From positions 1 to 64,000 of the forward strand of contig JAAVTG010000246.1 in the NCBI GenBank assembly GCA_011947345.1: DNA of 64,000 bases. The letters run 5' to 3'. The DNA comes from Phytophthora quininea (Eukaryota > Oomycota > Peronosporomycetes > Peronosporales > Peronosporaceae). Under the pieces are notes generated by a model, which was not told the origin of the DNA, made no database searches, and was given only the letters and a program-made list of their open reading frames with translations. Of this stretch, positions 10,989-22,725 are shown in pieces; within the stretch, counting starts at the first letter, position 1; each line of letters begins with the position of its first letter. The translations under genes and the position numbers were made by a program.

Positions 10989-11360
10989 TGCAGCGGGGCT
11001 GTGTAGCGGTGCACGTGCACACAGGAAGACGTAGGACTCCCCGAGTCTGTCTCTTTAGGCGTCCAGCCTTCGGTTCTATACAAGAACAAAGTACAGTCCC
11101 GTAACTAGGACTCGCAGAGTCAGTGTCCCTTAAAAAAGGACAACACTAATTAACTGCAAAAATAGAACTGAATTGAATTGTTTTATCTGACTTTGGTGTA
11201 AATGTATAGACTAAACTATATAGCATAGTTAATCTAAGAATATGTAAACGAGTGGTGGAGAGCCAGATGGCTACAGAGTCGAAACTCCACACACGGCTAA
11301 GAGTTTCGTGTAACCTCCAAAGTCAACGCACGGTTATGACTTTCGTGTAACCCCGTTACA
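10989..11360 (-). repeat. LTR of gypsy family alpha, minus orientation (3' LTR)
   Basis: Read on the minus strand it begins TGTAACGGGGTTACACG at 11,360 and ends GCTGCA at 10,989. The same sequence lies in the opposite orientation at 39,033-39,366, so it is a repeat. The purine-rich string TTGAGGGGAAGG (minus strand, 11,361-11,372) directly precedes the TG end, as a polypurine tract does before a 3' LTR. The element body therefore extends to the right. Flanking 5-mers do not match each other, as expected for one LTR of a two-LTR element. Confidence 0.8.
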
Positions 11361-11372
11361 CCTTCCCCTCAA
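11361..11372 (-). promoter_or_regulatory. Polypurine tract (plus-strand primer) of gypsy alpha
   Basis: A run of purines with one T at its 5' end lies directly against the TG end of the LTR. In LTR retroelements this site survives RNase H and primes second-strand DNA. It fixes the orientation of this element as minus. Confidence 0.6.
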
Positions 11373-14300
11373 TCAGTGGATACACCGGATCCACAACTGC
11401 CTTGTCAAGGTCGTGTCTCTTAGAGACTTCCGCTGGTCGCTACGTCTCAACGAGGTCGCCGTTGGCTCGACGAGCTCATTCTTCGCGGTGCATCGCCGGA
11501 TCTACAGAGACCACGCCATACGCAGCCCCACGGGCAGTCTCGACAGCCAAGCTGGCGGCGACGTGACCTCATACCGAGGTGGAATCCCGCTGTCGTCACC
11601 GACACGGCGTTCGCCTTCGCGATACGGTGCTCTCGCCAAGAGCAAGGTGAGGTCGAGGTCGATTATGGTGAGTCGGAAGATCGAGGTGGTGATACGCCAA
11701 CGCATGACAGTCACGGCGATCGTTTGGGCGCTTCGCCAAGGGCTGGAGGTCCTTCGTCGCGATCTCCTCCGCGAACACCACGCACCCTGTCCGGCCAGTG
11801 ACCGCTCTACGGACTTCATGTCCGTTCTTGGACACCAAGCCGTCGGCATCGTGTTAAGCGCTCTGCGCACGGCTCCTCCGCTACCTTCACGCGATGAGGA
11901 TGATCACTCTGGTGAGTGTGTCATTACGAATGACCCCGACAAGGCCCAGGATCACACTCTCGCTAGCCAGGCACCCGCGTGCGCTCTGTTCCCTGTGTCA
12001 CCGCCGCATACGTATCGCCGTGACTACGGCTTCGATCCCCGAAATGCGGCGAAGCGGGCCCCAGAGGCTGTCTCGCAGCCCTCTCTTGCCGGCTACATCG
12101 TTGGGCCTTCAACCGGCACGATTGTCGAGCTGGCCACTCGTCAAACACTCCACGAGCGATTCCTGACGCCGCAGGTGACGAACGTGGCAGAATATCGCCA
12201 GCGTCTACACGCTCAAGCGAGCAGCGGCTCGGTGCCACAGATGCGGACATAACCTGTTGCCCTCAAGCCGGGAAAGACTGCCCCGAGTATTTCTCGGCCT
12301 TCCAGACTTGGGCCGAATGCGGCCGCAAGCTTCAGTGAAGCAGACGTTCGCGTCGAACGCCGTCTGTGCTTTGACTTTGCTAAGTCCCGTACGAGACTTC
12401 CTCGCTCGCGCTCTGTGCGAGCAGCCGGCACGGAGGCGTCCCATTTCGCTCCTGTCTCTCAGGGAGAGGCTTCGCTGGCTGAACCAGCCCCGGATCAGAG
12501 CATGAGCTCTGCTTCTGACCCGGATGCGCCTCGCACTAGTGGCGAGAAGCGCGGCTCGATCGACGAGTCGACCGTGAGCCCTCAGGGCGCCCTTGATCGG
12601 CCCGATCAAAAGCGTCCACGACGTCAGAGCAGTCTTGCCTCAGAGGCACCTCGTATTCCCACGAGTTCTGGGGGTGAGGGTAATCCCCCCTCCACTTCAC
12701 CAGATACTGGGTTTGATCCTTACGTCTACGGCGTGCCAGGAGCAGCTCCACATGATAGTGGAGGTCACCGTGCTCATCGAGCAGCGCCGGAGGTGGGAGA
12801 TGGTCGGATAGTCGATGACCATGGGAATCCGATTCCTGGCTCGCACTGGGCGCGTCAGTCGGAGGTGTCAGCCATGCTGCGCCGTGTTCGCTCGCTGCGG
12901 GGAGAGCTCGCTCGCCAGACGCGAGACGTCTGGGAGACGTTTGGTCGCTATAGTCAAGATCTAAACGGTCTGCAGCAGCGGGTAGAGTGGTTCGAGGCCC
13001 CACAATCGGTCTCCGATCGTCTTCGCGCTCAGGAGCTAGGGCTCGCAAAGCTTCGGGGCCAACTGACCGGGCTGCCGCAGTTCGTCTACTCAGCGTTGTC
13101 GGCGCAGACACCGGTGGCGCCAGCGCCTCCGCACTCACCCCCGCGGGGTCCTGGTATGGCTTCAGCAAGCCCACGTAGAACACTTCGCTGGGAGGTTCAG
13201 CGTGTACGCGAGGCCCTTCTTGGCCACGACCTTGAACGGTCCGATGAACCGTGGTCAGAGTTTCGTCTTGAAGACGGCAGATACTGCATGTGTAGACATG
13301 TTCTTAGCGTTCAATAGAACAAGGTCCCCGACCTGGAATTCAACCATGTTGCATCTGCCTTCTGCATCAGCTTGTTCCTTCTGAACATCTTGGCTTTCAG
13401 CCATCGCGTCACGCACACTGCGTAAGACGCTCAACCTCGTCGAGAAAAAGTCATCGACTTACTTGCGCACCGCAAGAGGACTGACATCAACAAGCTCGGG
13501 AGCTATCCCTTCCTCACCAAGCCCATGGCCACGAAGTGGAGGGGAAAGGGGTCGCGCGGGGCGCTAAGCCGTTCACGGAGAACAGAGTGAAGCCTGTAGA
13601 GGCATGAAGGGCATTGTTCAATGCAAACTCGACAAGCGGGAGCATGGCTCTCCACCCCTTAAAATTTTCAGCGCACACGCTGTGCAAGACGTCCTCGACG
13701 ACGCGATTGACGCGTTCGGTCTGACCGTCGGTCTACGGATGATCCGCTGTGGATATGTCCAGCCGTGTGCCTAGCACCTTGAAGACGGACGTCCAGAACT
13801 TCCCCGTGAAGCGCGGATCACGATCCGAGATGATTGTCTCCGACAGCCTGTGCTGCCGAAAGACTCGATCGATGAACAGCGAGGCTGTACCCTCTCCTCG
13901 ATGCAGTCCGGCACCGCCGCTAAGTGAGCCATCTTGCTCAACCGGTCAACAAAGACCACAACCCACAACACCCGTGTTGCCGGCCGAGTCCTTCGGCAGG
14001 CCAAACACGAAGTCCATACTCATGGACTGCCAACACCCGCTGGGTACTATTAAGCCCGCCAGCGGCGCGTGTTTGACCCGTTGACACGTCTCACACGTGC
14101 GCACATATGTGCTGACCCACTTATACAGCTTGGGCCACCAGTACATGGAGCTCACGGAGCTGTAGGTCTTCTCGCGACCCAGGTGGTCGCTCGTGGGAGC
14201 GTCATGAGCCTCGTAAAGTATCTGATGCTTGAGGTCCTCATCGTGAGGCACCACGACGCGAGGAGGATCACCCGGACCAGTGTGGTGCAGGAATCCACTG

Positions 14301-14380
14301 AACTTTCGCTAATGTAGCAGCGAGCTTCCGCACACAACAATACACCTTCCAGATCGTCAGGCGAATGTTGGGGCGCAATC
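11373..14380 (-). mobile_element. Ty3/gypsy chromovirus alpha, 5'-truncated, integrase half
   Basis: Minus-strand pol 3' half. From right to left: the integrase zinc domain (about 14,250-14,070; LKHQILYEAHDAPTSDHLG, then CETCQRVK), the catalytic core (about 14,000-13,500; MSMDFVFGLPK, then TDGQTERVNRVVEDVL), the C-terminal VFYVGLLKPYQD at 13,183, and a chromodomain (about 12,800-12,640; HVELLLARRRRKDQ, YLVKWRGDYPHPQNSWE). Stops and frame changes are scattered through the core. RT and gag are missing, since the element is cut at 14,380 where another LTR starts. Long plus-strand frames over the same bases are antisense shadows. The 11.4-12.5 kb part between chromodomain and LTR shows no recognisable domain. 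Confidence 0.75.
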
Positions 14381-15123
14381 TGAAGGGACCAAATTCGACC
14401 CTGCCCGAGCCGGTGTGGCCTCCACTCACTGTCTATGCTTGCTAGCAATATACATGAGCGTAACAGGCACGAACTTTCGCCTGTACGTCCAAACACTCTC
14501 TCACACACTCAAACCCCGTGGCACCAGCAGACGAAGGTTGCCTAGTCCCGTGGACTCTCTTACGAGGGCGCCGGAGTATAACTCCGACTGGAAGTCACGT
14601 TGGAATGCGACTAGCACTCCAAACACAAGGGCCCTTTCACCCAACACTCCCCTATTAATAGGGTCAAGCCAAAATACACTCTAACTGCTACTCTTCACTC
14701 TTGGCCTGACCAAACGAACACTCACTTCACGAAGATCCGTATTCGCTGGCAGGCATAACCCAACGCAAAGGGCAAGGTGCTTACCTAGGACGCTCGGCCG
14801 CTTGGGTAGTAAGGGGAAATATATGCTCTGTTTGTATCGCCCTCGCGGGCTCTTACTCTCTCTGAATCTACTCTTCCCGATGATTCTATACAAATATCAA
14901 GTGAAATATGGTCGGTGCTAGCAGGGCCACTCATTCAGCCTCGCGACCAGACGAACCTTCGGGGCAGTGACCACCTCGGTATAGTGACACACAGGGTAGC
15001 GACACCCTGAGGTTAACGAACCTTCGTCAAATTCTGCGATTGGCCCAAAGTGGCACCTTGATTCCGCCAATAGGAAAGGCGATAGTTGGCTGCCGCGATC
15101 CTTTGGAGAATCGCTACATCACA
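14381..15123 (+). repeat. LTR of gypsy family beta, copy 1
   Basis: A 743-bp segment starting TGAAGGGACC and ending CTACATCACA (TG...CA ends) is repeated almost base for base at 28,258-29,001, with about two dozen differences by eye, mostly in the first 100 bp. A TGGCG string follows each copy within nine bases and could be a tRNA-primer site, so the body of the element should lie to the right. Three GAANNTTCG palindromes lie in it (14,471; 14,953; 15,018). It truncates gypsy alpha. Flanks do not show a clear target duplication. Confidence 0.8.
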
Positions 15124-15282
15124 ACTACCCCTGGCGAGACACGAACCATCGCCGTTGGCGAGTGTCTTGGCACCTTGCGTCCCTCGCCTCGGTGAGCTTC
15201 CTCGAGCGCGCCACTTCTCGCGCCTTGAAAGCGGCTGGCTACCAGCCTCCTGCGAGAGCGTCGGTAAGCTGAAGCCTCGCCT

Positions 15283-16230
15283 GTGGTGGTTATCTGTTCG
15301 CCTGGTGACCGTTGTTGTTGTCAGGCTCGAGGCGACGCTTCCGATGCTTCGCCTGTTACTGCAACTTCCCTTGCCGTTAAGCCCGTCCCGTCAAGCGACG
15401 CTGGCGGAGCCGAGCTTGGAGGCGCGTCGACCGAAGCTTCGTCTACCGTGCTGTCGACCCCTCCATCGATTGTACGTGCATTCACACCGGAGGCGGGGCT
15501 TCCGGGAGGCAGCGAGGCTGCTTTGCGCGACTTGCTCGACGAATCGTCCACCTCCGAGCGAAGCATCGCTGTGACCGGGAACCAGCTTGCGGAAGTGGCG
15601 AAGGTTCTCATCCGGGTCCACTCGCAGCCGCCCGGCATGATGGACCATGCTTACTGGCAACGTCTCGACGCAGCTCGGTCGGTCTCCGATATCGTCGCTG
15701 CCACCACCATTGTTCCCGACGATCGCGCTGACGCCACGGAGGAAGCGGGTAGACTGCGCGGTCGTTTGGAGGCTGCTTACTCCGCTCGCGTCACTGCTGA
15801 GAAGGCTCTGATGAAGGAGATGAACCTTCGCGAGAATGCCGAGCTGTTCGCGCGCCAGGCGACGGCTGAAGTTGAGCAGCTCAAGAGGGAACTCAAGCGT
15901 GCGACCGAGACGGGTTCGGCATATTTCAAGCAAGCTCTGAACACCCAAGCTTCGCCGGGCGCCAACACGGAAAACGTTGCCAAGCTCCAGACCCTGCTCC
16001 AAGCCAGCGTCGACGCGGAGCATCGCCTCGAGAAGGAGTTGGCCAGAGAACGCGAGACGTTCAAGGCGTCGCTGGTGGCGAACACCTCTCAGGTCGACAA
16101 GTTGACTCGCCTATTGTCGGAGCTCATCACGGGTGACTCGTCAGACGTCCGAGCGCTTCGAGTGAAGGAAGCAGTCCAGCACGACCGCATCGTGCGTCTA
16201 CGTCGGGCTAACGGAATCCTCCGTGGGTAG
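15283..16230 (+). CDS. Gypsy beta ORF1 part 1, gag-like coiled-coil protein
   Basis: A 315-residue frame that starts 160 bp after the LTR. The first third is Ala/Ser/Pro-rich. From about residue 150 it is a long predicted coiled coil (RLRGRLEAAYSARVTAEKAL, VEQLKRELKRATETG, HRLEKELARERETFK). Position after LTR and primer site, plus oligomerising helices, suggest a structural gag-like role; there is no gag motif or zinc knuckle. The frame ends at GGTAG, and an intron or frame break between about 16,229 and 16,350 would lead into the next frame (IASGDIRLDRLGLDQ). Confidence 0.55.
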   Translation: MVVICSPGDRCCCQARGDASDASPVTATSLAVKPVPSSDAGGAELGGASTEASSTVLSTPPSIVRAFTPEAGLPGGSEAALRDLLDESSTSERSIAVTGNQLAEVAKVLIRVHSQPPGMMDHAYWQRLDAARSVSDIVAATTIVPDDRADATEEAGRLRGRLEAAYSARVTAEKALMKEMNLRENAELFARQATAEVEQLKRELKRATETGSAYFKQALNTQASPGANTENVAKLQTLLQASVDAEHRLEKELARERETFKASLVANTSQVDKLTRLLSELITGDSSDVRALRVKEAVQHDRIVRLRRANGILRG

Positions 16231-16349
16231 GTGAACCTTCGCTCGATGGACGACGATACGCTGGTGTTTGTTGTTGAAGGTTCGTTCTCGGTAGTTTTCT
16301 CATCTCTGTCCTCAATATCTTCTGACGCCATCGCCGCCGATTCTTCGCA

Positions 16350-18720
16350 GGTATTGCGTCGGGAGACATTCGTCTCGACCGCTTGGGACTGGATCAAGAC
16401 ACTCTCGAGGTTCTGGAGCAGCTCCAACAGCTGGATGCTGCCGCCGGGGTTTCGACCCCATTGGAAGTGAACGTTGCCAAGGCCGTCTACCGCGTCAAGC
16501 ATCCGGGCAAGCGTCGACGAGTCCTCCGTTCCGGCGCCGATGACAGCGAGGACGAGGGAGAGTACGAATATTCGAGCAGTGGTGCGCAAGCATCGGCTGG
16601 GTCTGGTGACGACGTTCCAGCGTCGGACGATGGTTCACAGACGCGTCTCGCGGCGGCGGGGTTGGCCGATGTCCCTGGGACTTCCAGCGAACCATCTCCT
16701 CGCTCTCATCGTCGTCTTCTAAAGCCCCGAGTCTGGAAGAAGCCATCCGCGCGGTCTCCTGCCAAGAAACGCCGTTCGTCGTCCGGACCCATTCCTGCGG
16801 TCTCTATTGACCCTCTACGATCGGATCCGTTGTCGAGCGGAACTTCGCTCACTCCAACCGCTCCCACAGCCGTAGTTACTCCGGTAGCTTCACCAGGCGC
16901 TCCCGTGTCCATGGCCCAAGCATCGCCTGCGCCAAGACCGACTTCCGCTGGGTGCCGCCAGCCTTCCGATGACCCAGACGAACCTTCGCCGCAGTTTGGC
17001 CGACGCAGAGTGCCCCGCCGTCGGGTCGCCGAGCGAGCCGAATTCAAGACTTCGTTGTTGGTGGAGCAAGAGACCGCACCGGACGCTGATGTGTTTGGAG
17101 GGCTGGACGGAGGTTCCTCTCCAGTTGACCTCGTGGGGAGGCTTATACTTCCGCGTTTTATGATCAGTTTACGCCTCCCATGTCTCCAGCTGCCCCAAGT
17201 GATAACCTCTCGTCTGGAACCTCGCGCGAACTTTCGCCAGTGGTGTCTGTCGGTGCTCCAAGTGATGGTCTTTCGCCTGGAATGCCATTCGAAGTTTCGT
17301 CGACAGCTATGTCCGACGCGGCCGCGCCTGCCTCAACATCTGGTAGGGTCGAGCGGGTGGTCACGTCAAGTGGGAATGTTTCGGCCGTGGTATCAGGTGA
17401 AGCTTCGCTGGCGATGGGATCTGTGGCGATTTTACCGAGAGCGACTGCCGGGGGGCAACGAGTCTTCGTCCGCTGCAGCGCCCGTGCTGGCCGTGGCATC
17501 AATTCAAACTTTGCTTATCAGACCAACACGCCGACGCCCTGGGATACAGCTGATGACAACCTTCGCCCAGGGCGTGGACCCACAGAGTGTGGTGCCGACG
17601 CCGGAATTTCCCGCCCCTGTACACGGTCCGCGCCCCCAGGTCCCAGAGGTGGCAAAGCTACCAGCAGCGGCCGCGCCGTTCACCGAGATCAAGTTTGACA
17701 AGGTTGCCGCTCATCGCTGTTGGTTGCGGATCTTGTGTTCGAGACTGCCCGTGTCTATTGCAGCCAATGCTGTCGCGCCGTGCTCCGCCGAAGGCACCCG
17801 ACGTTTCGGCGATTACAAGAACCCTGGCCATCCGTTCCAGCGATCGCTGATGCTTCTTCCGGACCGAGCCAGTATTTTCGACAGCACCCAGCACGACGTC
17901 AGCGAAAAGTTTTCGCGCCGAGCGTCGATTCCGCTGCGATACTTCCATCTGTGGCGCAGTCTGCGGGGTGTCGGCGCTCAGGGCGACTTGGGCTTTGCGC
18001 TATGGGAACGCCGCCATTGGGTGCCCCAGGCGAGTGTTGAGAAGGGTCTCAAATCCGAGGCTAGGAATCCGTAACACGAACCCACGAAATGCACACCAAA
18101 ACCGAAGCTTGGGCGAAGTATTTCGCAGCCCGGAAGAAGCGCGCCGACAATCTTCGGGTGCATGTCAAGCCCAATTTCTGGAGCGAGTGGCTGCTTGGGG
18201 AGCAAGGCATGTCAGCAGATCGGCGTAAGCTGGTTCCGGAGCTGGTTTTCGAGCCGTCTGTCCCGGTGATGTCGTTGGAGAACCTCACTTGGCTGCCTGG
18301 AAGCGACGATTGGCTTGGCGAAATTTCGGTAGTGGACGAAGCGCAGCCGTGGCGTGACTGCTGGATGACCAAGCCGCACCTCCACCCGTTCGACACCATG
18401 TTTCTGCCGTGTAACCCGTCGGTGCGGATTTTCGTCCCCCACGGATCGACTCCTCAGTCCGTCGGCGCGCTCATCCGGATCGACGCCAAGATATTGCCGA
18501 AATAAGTCGTTCCCGGGTGGGATCGTGAGTTCCCACGCCCTGAAGCTTTGTCTCGTGCTCAAGACAGCACTTTGGCGGATGAGGAAGAGAAACAAGGCGG
18601 AGACGAAGGTTCGCCTCCGAAGGATCTCTCCGTGTTGGTGTCCGCCGCTGCTTCATCATCCGACGCGTCGTAAGCTTCGCCTGATCTTCCAGCTGGTTTG
18701 TTTCGCCTCTCCCAACGCAT
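16350..18720 (+). CDS. Gypsy beta ORF1 part 2, low-complexity and C-terminal domain
   Basis: Continuation of the gag-like protein in two or three frames. It begins LGLDQDTLEVLEQLQQLD, then a charged Ser/Pro/Arg-rich region, then a more ordered part (FGDYKNPGHPFQRSL, IPLRYFHLWRSLRGVG, ERRHWVPQASVEKG). After a frame change at about 18,075 it continues as TKTEAWAKYFAARKKRADNL, LTWLPGSDDWLGE, then DPFDTMFLP-like segments, to a stop at 18,505, and on as an acidic tail to 18,670. I do not recognise the C-terminal domain. GAANNTTCG palindromes occur through the coding part. Function unknown; element-encoded by context. Confidence 0.5.
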
Positions 18721-18900
18721 TAGTATGGTAGGCGATCGTTCGTGGTGTCTTTCATGTGCGTTGATCGAGTGTTTACCCATTTACCTTGATCGTTCAATTC
18801 ACACAGTCATATATAACATGCAGTACGTTGGTGTAGTAGCTTTCTTCGTCTGTTGTTGTGAGCTGCACTTCCTCACAGACAAACCATTTTGGTTAGGATA

Positions 18901-21900
18901 CTAATCCTCGTCAGCGACTTGAACCATCTGCAAGTATCGTTCACTCTTCTTCTTGCGCAGGTAGTCATAGAGCAAGCCTCCGCAGGCTAGATTCGTAATC
19001 GGTTCCCATGAAGGTTCGTCGTAACCCGTCCATTTCACTTTGAACTCTGGCACGGGTCGTGCGGTGCCTGTCGACACCGGTATTCGGTCGTCCAGAATGG
19101 CCTCAACCTCGAATTGATCATTCGCCTGATTCGGCTCCCAACTATCTTCGGGTAGTAACTCCTCATCGAAGTCCAGACAATGGTTCTCTGTCACCCCTCG
19201 TACCAGGCGAACCTTCGGTCGATCGTCATATTCCCTCATAGGTCTAAGACGCGAGATATGCACCACCGGGTAGAACCGGTAGCCGCGCCGATCGGGCAGT
19301 TCCAGCTCGTAGGCGAATTCTTCAACCTTTGCCCTTTTGCGGAACGGGCCGTGCGACAAGCGGGCGAGCTTTTTGTTAGTCCGGGTTTCACTCGTTCCAT
19401 GTACAGCCACACACGGCTCCCAATCTCAAAGAGAGACTTCGCCTGACGTTTCGTTTCGTTCCTTTCACTCGTTTGGTCTTCAAGCGCGCCAGGTGAAGTT
19501 TCGTTTCCGTCGACTGGTGGTACAGCGGTCTTCTCCATTTGGCTCAGTGCCTCGTTGTGCTTCCTGGACCGTTGTTTCTTTTCCGCCGCCTGATATTGTT
19601 TAGCCATTTCGAGGGCGATGGCCTGTTGTCTGCTGATCTCTCTCCTCCACGCCGACGTGTCTGTTTGCCTGGTGAATCCTCGTCTTATCGACGATGTCAT
19701 CGCTCGCAGCGTAGTTCGTGCATCCCAACCATGTGCGAGTCCACCGAGTTGTTGATGGCGAAAATTAGTCGTTCGATGAGCTCGTCCCAGTCTTGCTGAA
19801 GCGGATCTTCCACGTAAACCTTCACCGTAGCCATTACAGACTTCACGGAACTCTCCTGTTGTCCGTTGGCCTGCGGGCGATAACTCAACGTAGCCCTGGA
19901 GCGGGATTGCATCATGTCCGCGAAGGCTCGGAATACCTCGCTCACGAAGCGGGGGTCGCGGTCATGACGAATCATCGCCGGCGCTCCGAACCTTCGGTAG
20001 ACACACTCCTCAAACGCCTGGTCCACTTTGATTGCTGAAGTGTCGCTCATGGCCTTGGCGATCACGTACCCCGTGAACGAACACTGGAACAGCAGCAAGG
20101 CGGTATTGCCTCATCGACTTTTGGGCAGGGGTATCACGAAATCCATTGACACCAATTGGAAGGGGTGTTCTGCTAGGACATTTCCGGGGAGTACCCTCGG
20201 AACTGCGGGCGGCTCTTGCTAGTGTTGCAATCCGAGCATGTCTTCACATGTTTTTCCACATCCGCGTATAGTCCAGTCCAATAGTAATCCATCTTCACGC
20301 GAAGGTTCGTTCTCACCACACCCTGGTGGCCTCCCTCCAGCGAATCATGACAGTTCTGTAACACTTCTTGAATCATCGTCGCTGGCACTACTAGTCGCAT
20401 TCGCGTATTCTCATTCTGTTCAGGCCCTTGGCGACGGTTCGTGCCCAAGTAGTAGAGCACTCCGTCCTCCGTCAGGACGAACCTATCAGCCCATTTCCAT
20501 GCTTCCCTAGCTTCCTTGTAGCTGAGATTCCCGGCATCCCCTTTCAGGACCGCCTTAATGTTTGACCATCTCGCCTCCTCATTTTGGGCTGTAGCTATTC
20601 GATTGCGACGTTCTCGTTGTATTTCTACTGGATCGACGTCCTCCGCTGAGGTATCGCCAGCCGCCGGTTCGTCCGATGAAAGTTCGCCTGGGGTTGGATC
20701 TGCATTTACACTTTCGGCTGCTGTGCCCGGTCTGTCACTACCCCTTGTAGTCTCCGTGGGAGGTGGAGGCGATGCTTCATCTGCAAACCGCACGCGTTTG
20801 TTCGGGATATCACTTGTTGACGGGTCATAACCGATACGTTCCTTTTGCTTGTTTCGACAAAGTTGTCAAACGTCTTCTTGCGCGCCCGTAGGTTCATGTC
20901 ATCCTCTTGAACGATATCCCTCTTCCCGCGATTGTCCAGTCCCACTTCTTCCAGCTCAGTCTCGTAGATGACTTGTTGTATCCGATTCAGTTCCCTCAGT
21001 TCGTTTTCTCGCTGCATCTCGTACTTGTCGCGTAGTTTTGGATTCCAACGCTTCGCTTGCTAGTGAATCGGCGGCCGCGTTGTATTCCCGCACTACGTGC
21101 AGGTATTTCACTCTTCGAAGGTTCGCTGTCAGGCTTTTGTGACGGTTCAGCTGCGTCTGTAGCGACTCCTTTAGGCATGAGATCACCCCTAGTTGCGAGC
21201 CTCGAGTCCCCCACGATGATTAAATCGTCAGCTCCGAGCTTAAGCGCCTCTTGGACCCCATGGTTCATCCCGGTGTACTCGGCGATGTTTATGGTAGTCA
21301 ACTTCAGGAAAGCACTCACAGCGGTCACTATCTCCCAGGATGGCAGACGCCATAGGATCCATGAACAGCTTCCGTAGCCTCCGTGCTTTTCGGTTTTCGC
21401 TGAACCATCGAATGGCATCACAAAGCCTGCATAGGACCGCGGTAGACGCGCATACAGCAGGCTTGGGTCTATACGAACCGTCGCTGTTCCTTTAGCAGGT
21501 GGTGCTATCGGGGACAGCGAATCTTCGAGCTCCACGAAGCTCGTCACTGTTGATTGGAGAAGTCGACCAAAAGCCGCGTTCTTTTCACGGACTCGCTGGA
21601 CGATTAAATGCCACGGCGACAGGAGCACTGCGAATTGTACGGTCCGGCCGAATAAGGACTTGGACTTGAAGATCCATTCCAACGACGAAAATCGCGTATA
21701 CACGCGAATCGCCCTTCCCGCAAGCGTCGTATGGCACACCTTCAGAAGTCACAAGAGTGCCAGGAACTCCTTCTCTGCTGGGTGATAGTTCGTCTCGGAC
21801 TCCTTGAGGACTCGGCCGCGGAACAACACAGGGTGAAGCTTCGTCTCGTGTTCTTGCATTAGCGTCGCGCTCAATGCCCATGCGTTCGCGAACAGCATGA

Positions 21901-22725
21901 CGTGGACCTCCTTCGACCGGTCGAAATGCCGAAGTATCGGCGCGTCTGCTATTTTCTGCTGAAGCTTTGCGAAGGCTGCACGAGCGTTCGTCAGGCTACT
22001 CTCATTGCTGAAATCGCTGTCGGTGAGCTGGTAGAGTACTGCTCCATATACAGCGAAGTCTTGGACAAAGCGACTGTAGTAGTTCAGTGCCCCTAGGAAC
22101 GCTTGCATTCCTTTCTTCGACCTCGGGAACGGCATTTCGGTTATCGCGCGGATCTTCTTCGCGTCTGGCCGGATGTCGTCGCTTGAAACCTCGTGCGATA
22201 GGAAATCAACCTTCGTCTGCGCAAAGATGCTCTTCGTGAAGCTCACGCTGATTCAGCACTCCTCAAACCGAGGCAGCAATCGGTCAAGCGTGGTCAGGCA
22301 CGCATCGAACGTTTTGCTTCCAAAGCAAATGTCATCTACGAAGAATCGTCGCTCTAACGCTGGCACTAGCGATGATTCGTCAGCTTCGCCACTCGCGGAC
22401 ATATCTCCTTCGGGGCGATTTACCAGCTCAAGCAGCGGGTCAGTGGTGAACGAAATTTCGCGATCGGCGTCAAACTTTGTACGCGCGCGGGGTGAAGCCG
22501 CTGGGTCGGCTGACGATGGTTCAATCGCTTTCGCACGGAGTTCGCTGGCCGTTAACTCGGCCTCTGGCATGATCCCGGCGAACCTTCGCCAGCCTCCTTT
22601 GGTTGCACAAAACCCCACAGGGCGTTGTCAATCATTCACTGATAGATCATGGGGGCGTTCTTGAGGCCGAAGGGCATCCTGAGCCACTCAAAGTGCCCGA
22701 GCGCGCATACGAAAGCAGAGATTTT
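18901..22725 (-). mobile_element. Gypsy beta pol block (RT-RNaseH-integrase-chromodomain) on the minus strand
   Basis: Reading leftwards: RT palm from a truncated start at 22,725 (LGHFEWLRMPFGLKNAP, then after an insert of about 90 residues FVDDICFGSKTFD with the catalytic Asp pair), RT thumb/RNase H-like tether (22,246-21,749; FLSHEVSSDDIRPD, MQAFLGALNYYSRF), an archaeal-type RNase H (21,739-20,996; FDGSAKTEKHGGYGS, AEYTGMNHGVQEAL, IVGDSRL), integrase zinc domain (20,793-20,173; HQGVVRTNLRVK, CSDCNTSKSRP), integrase core (20,098-19,697; IRHDRDPRF, YRPQANGQQES) and C-terminus with chromodomain (19,410-18,901; VVHISRLRPM, FKVKWTGYDEPSWEP). Frame changes and a stop after MIYQ interrupt it. It is antisense to the LTR and ORF1, but shares the GAANNTTCG motif with them. 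Confidence 0.8.

Noticed and set aside
12415..13317. A 300-codon plus-strand frame with gag-like composition
   Set aside because: It is antisense to a clear chromodomain and integrase C-terminus on the minus strand, has no motif of its own, and GC-rich coding DNA often leaves the opposite strand open.
14381..15123. Solo LTR with target duplication at 14,381
   Set aside because: Flanking bases on the two sides (CAATC and ACTAC) do not match, so it is not a simple solo insertion.
15391..16023. Minus-strand frames over the gag-like ORF
   Set aside because: The plus strand has the heptad coiled-coil pattern and the expected position after the LTR; the minus frames are shadows.
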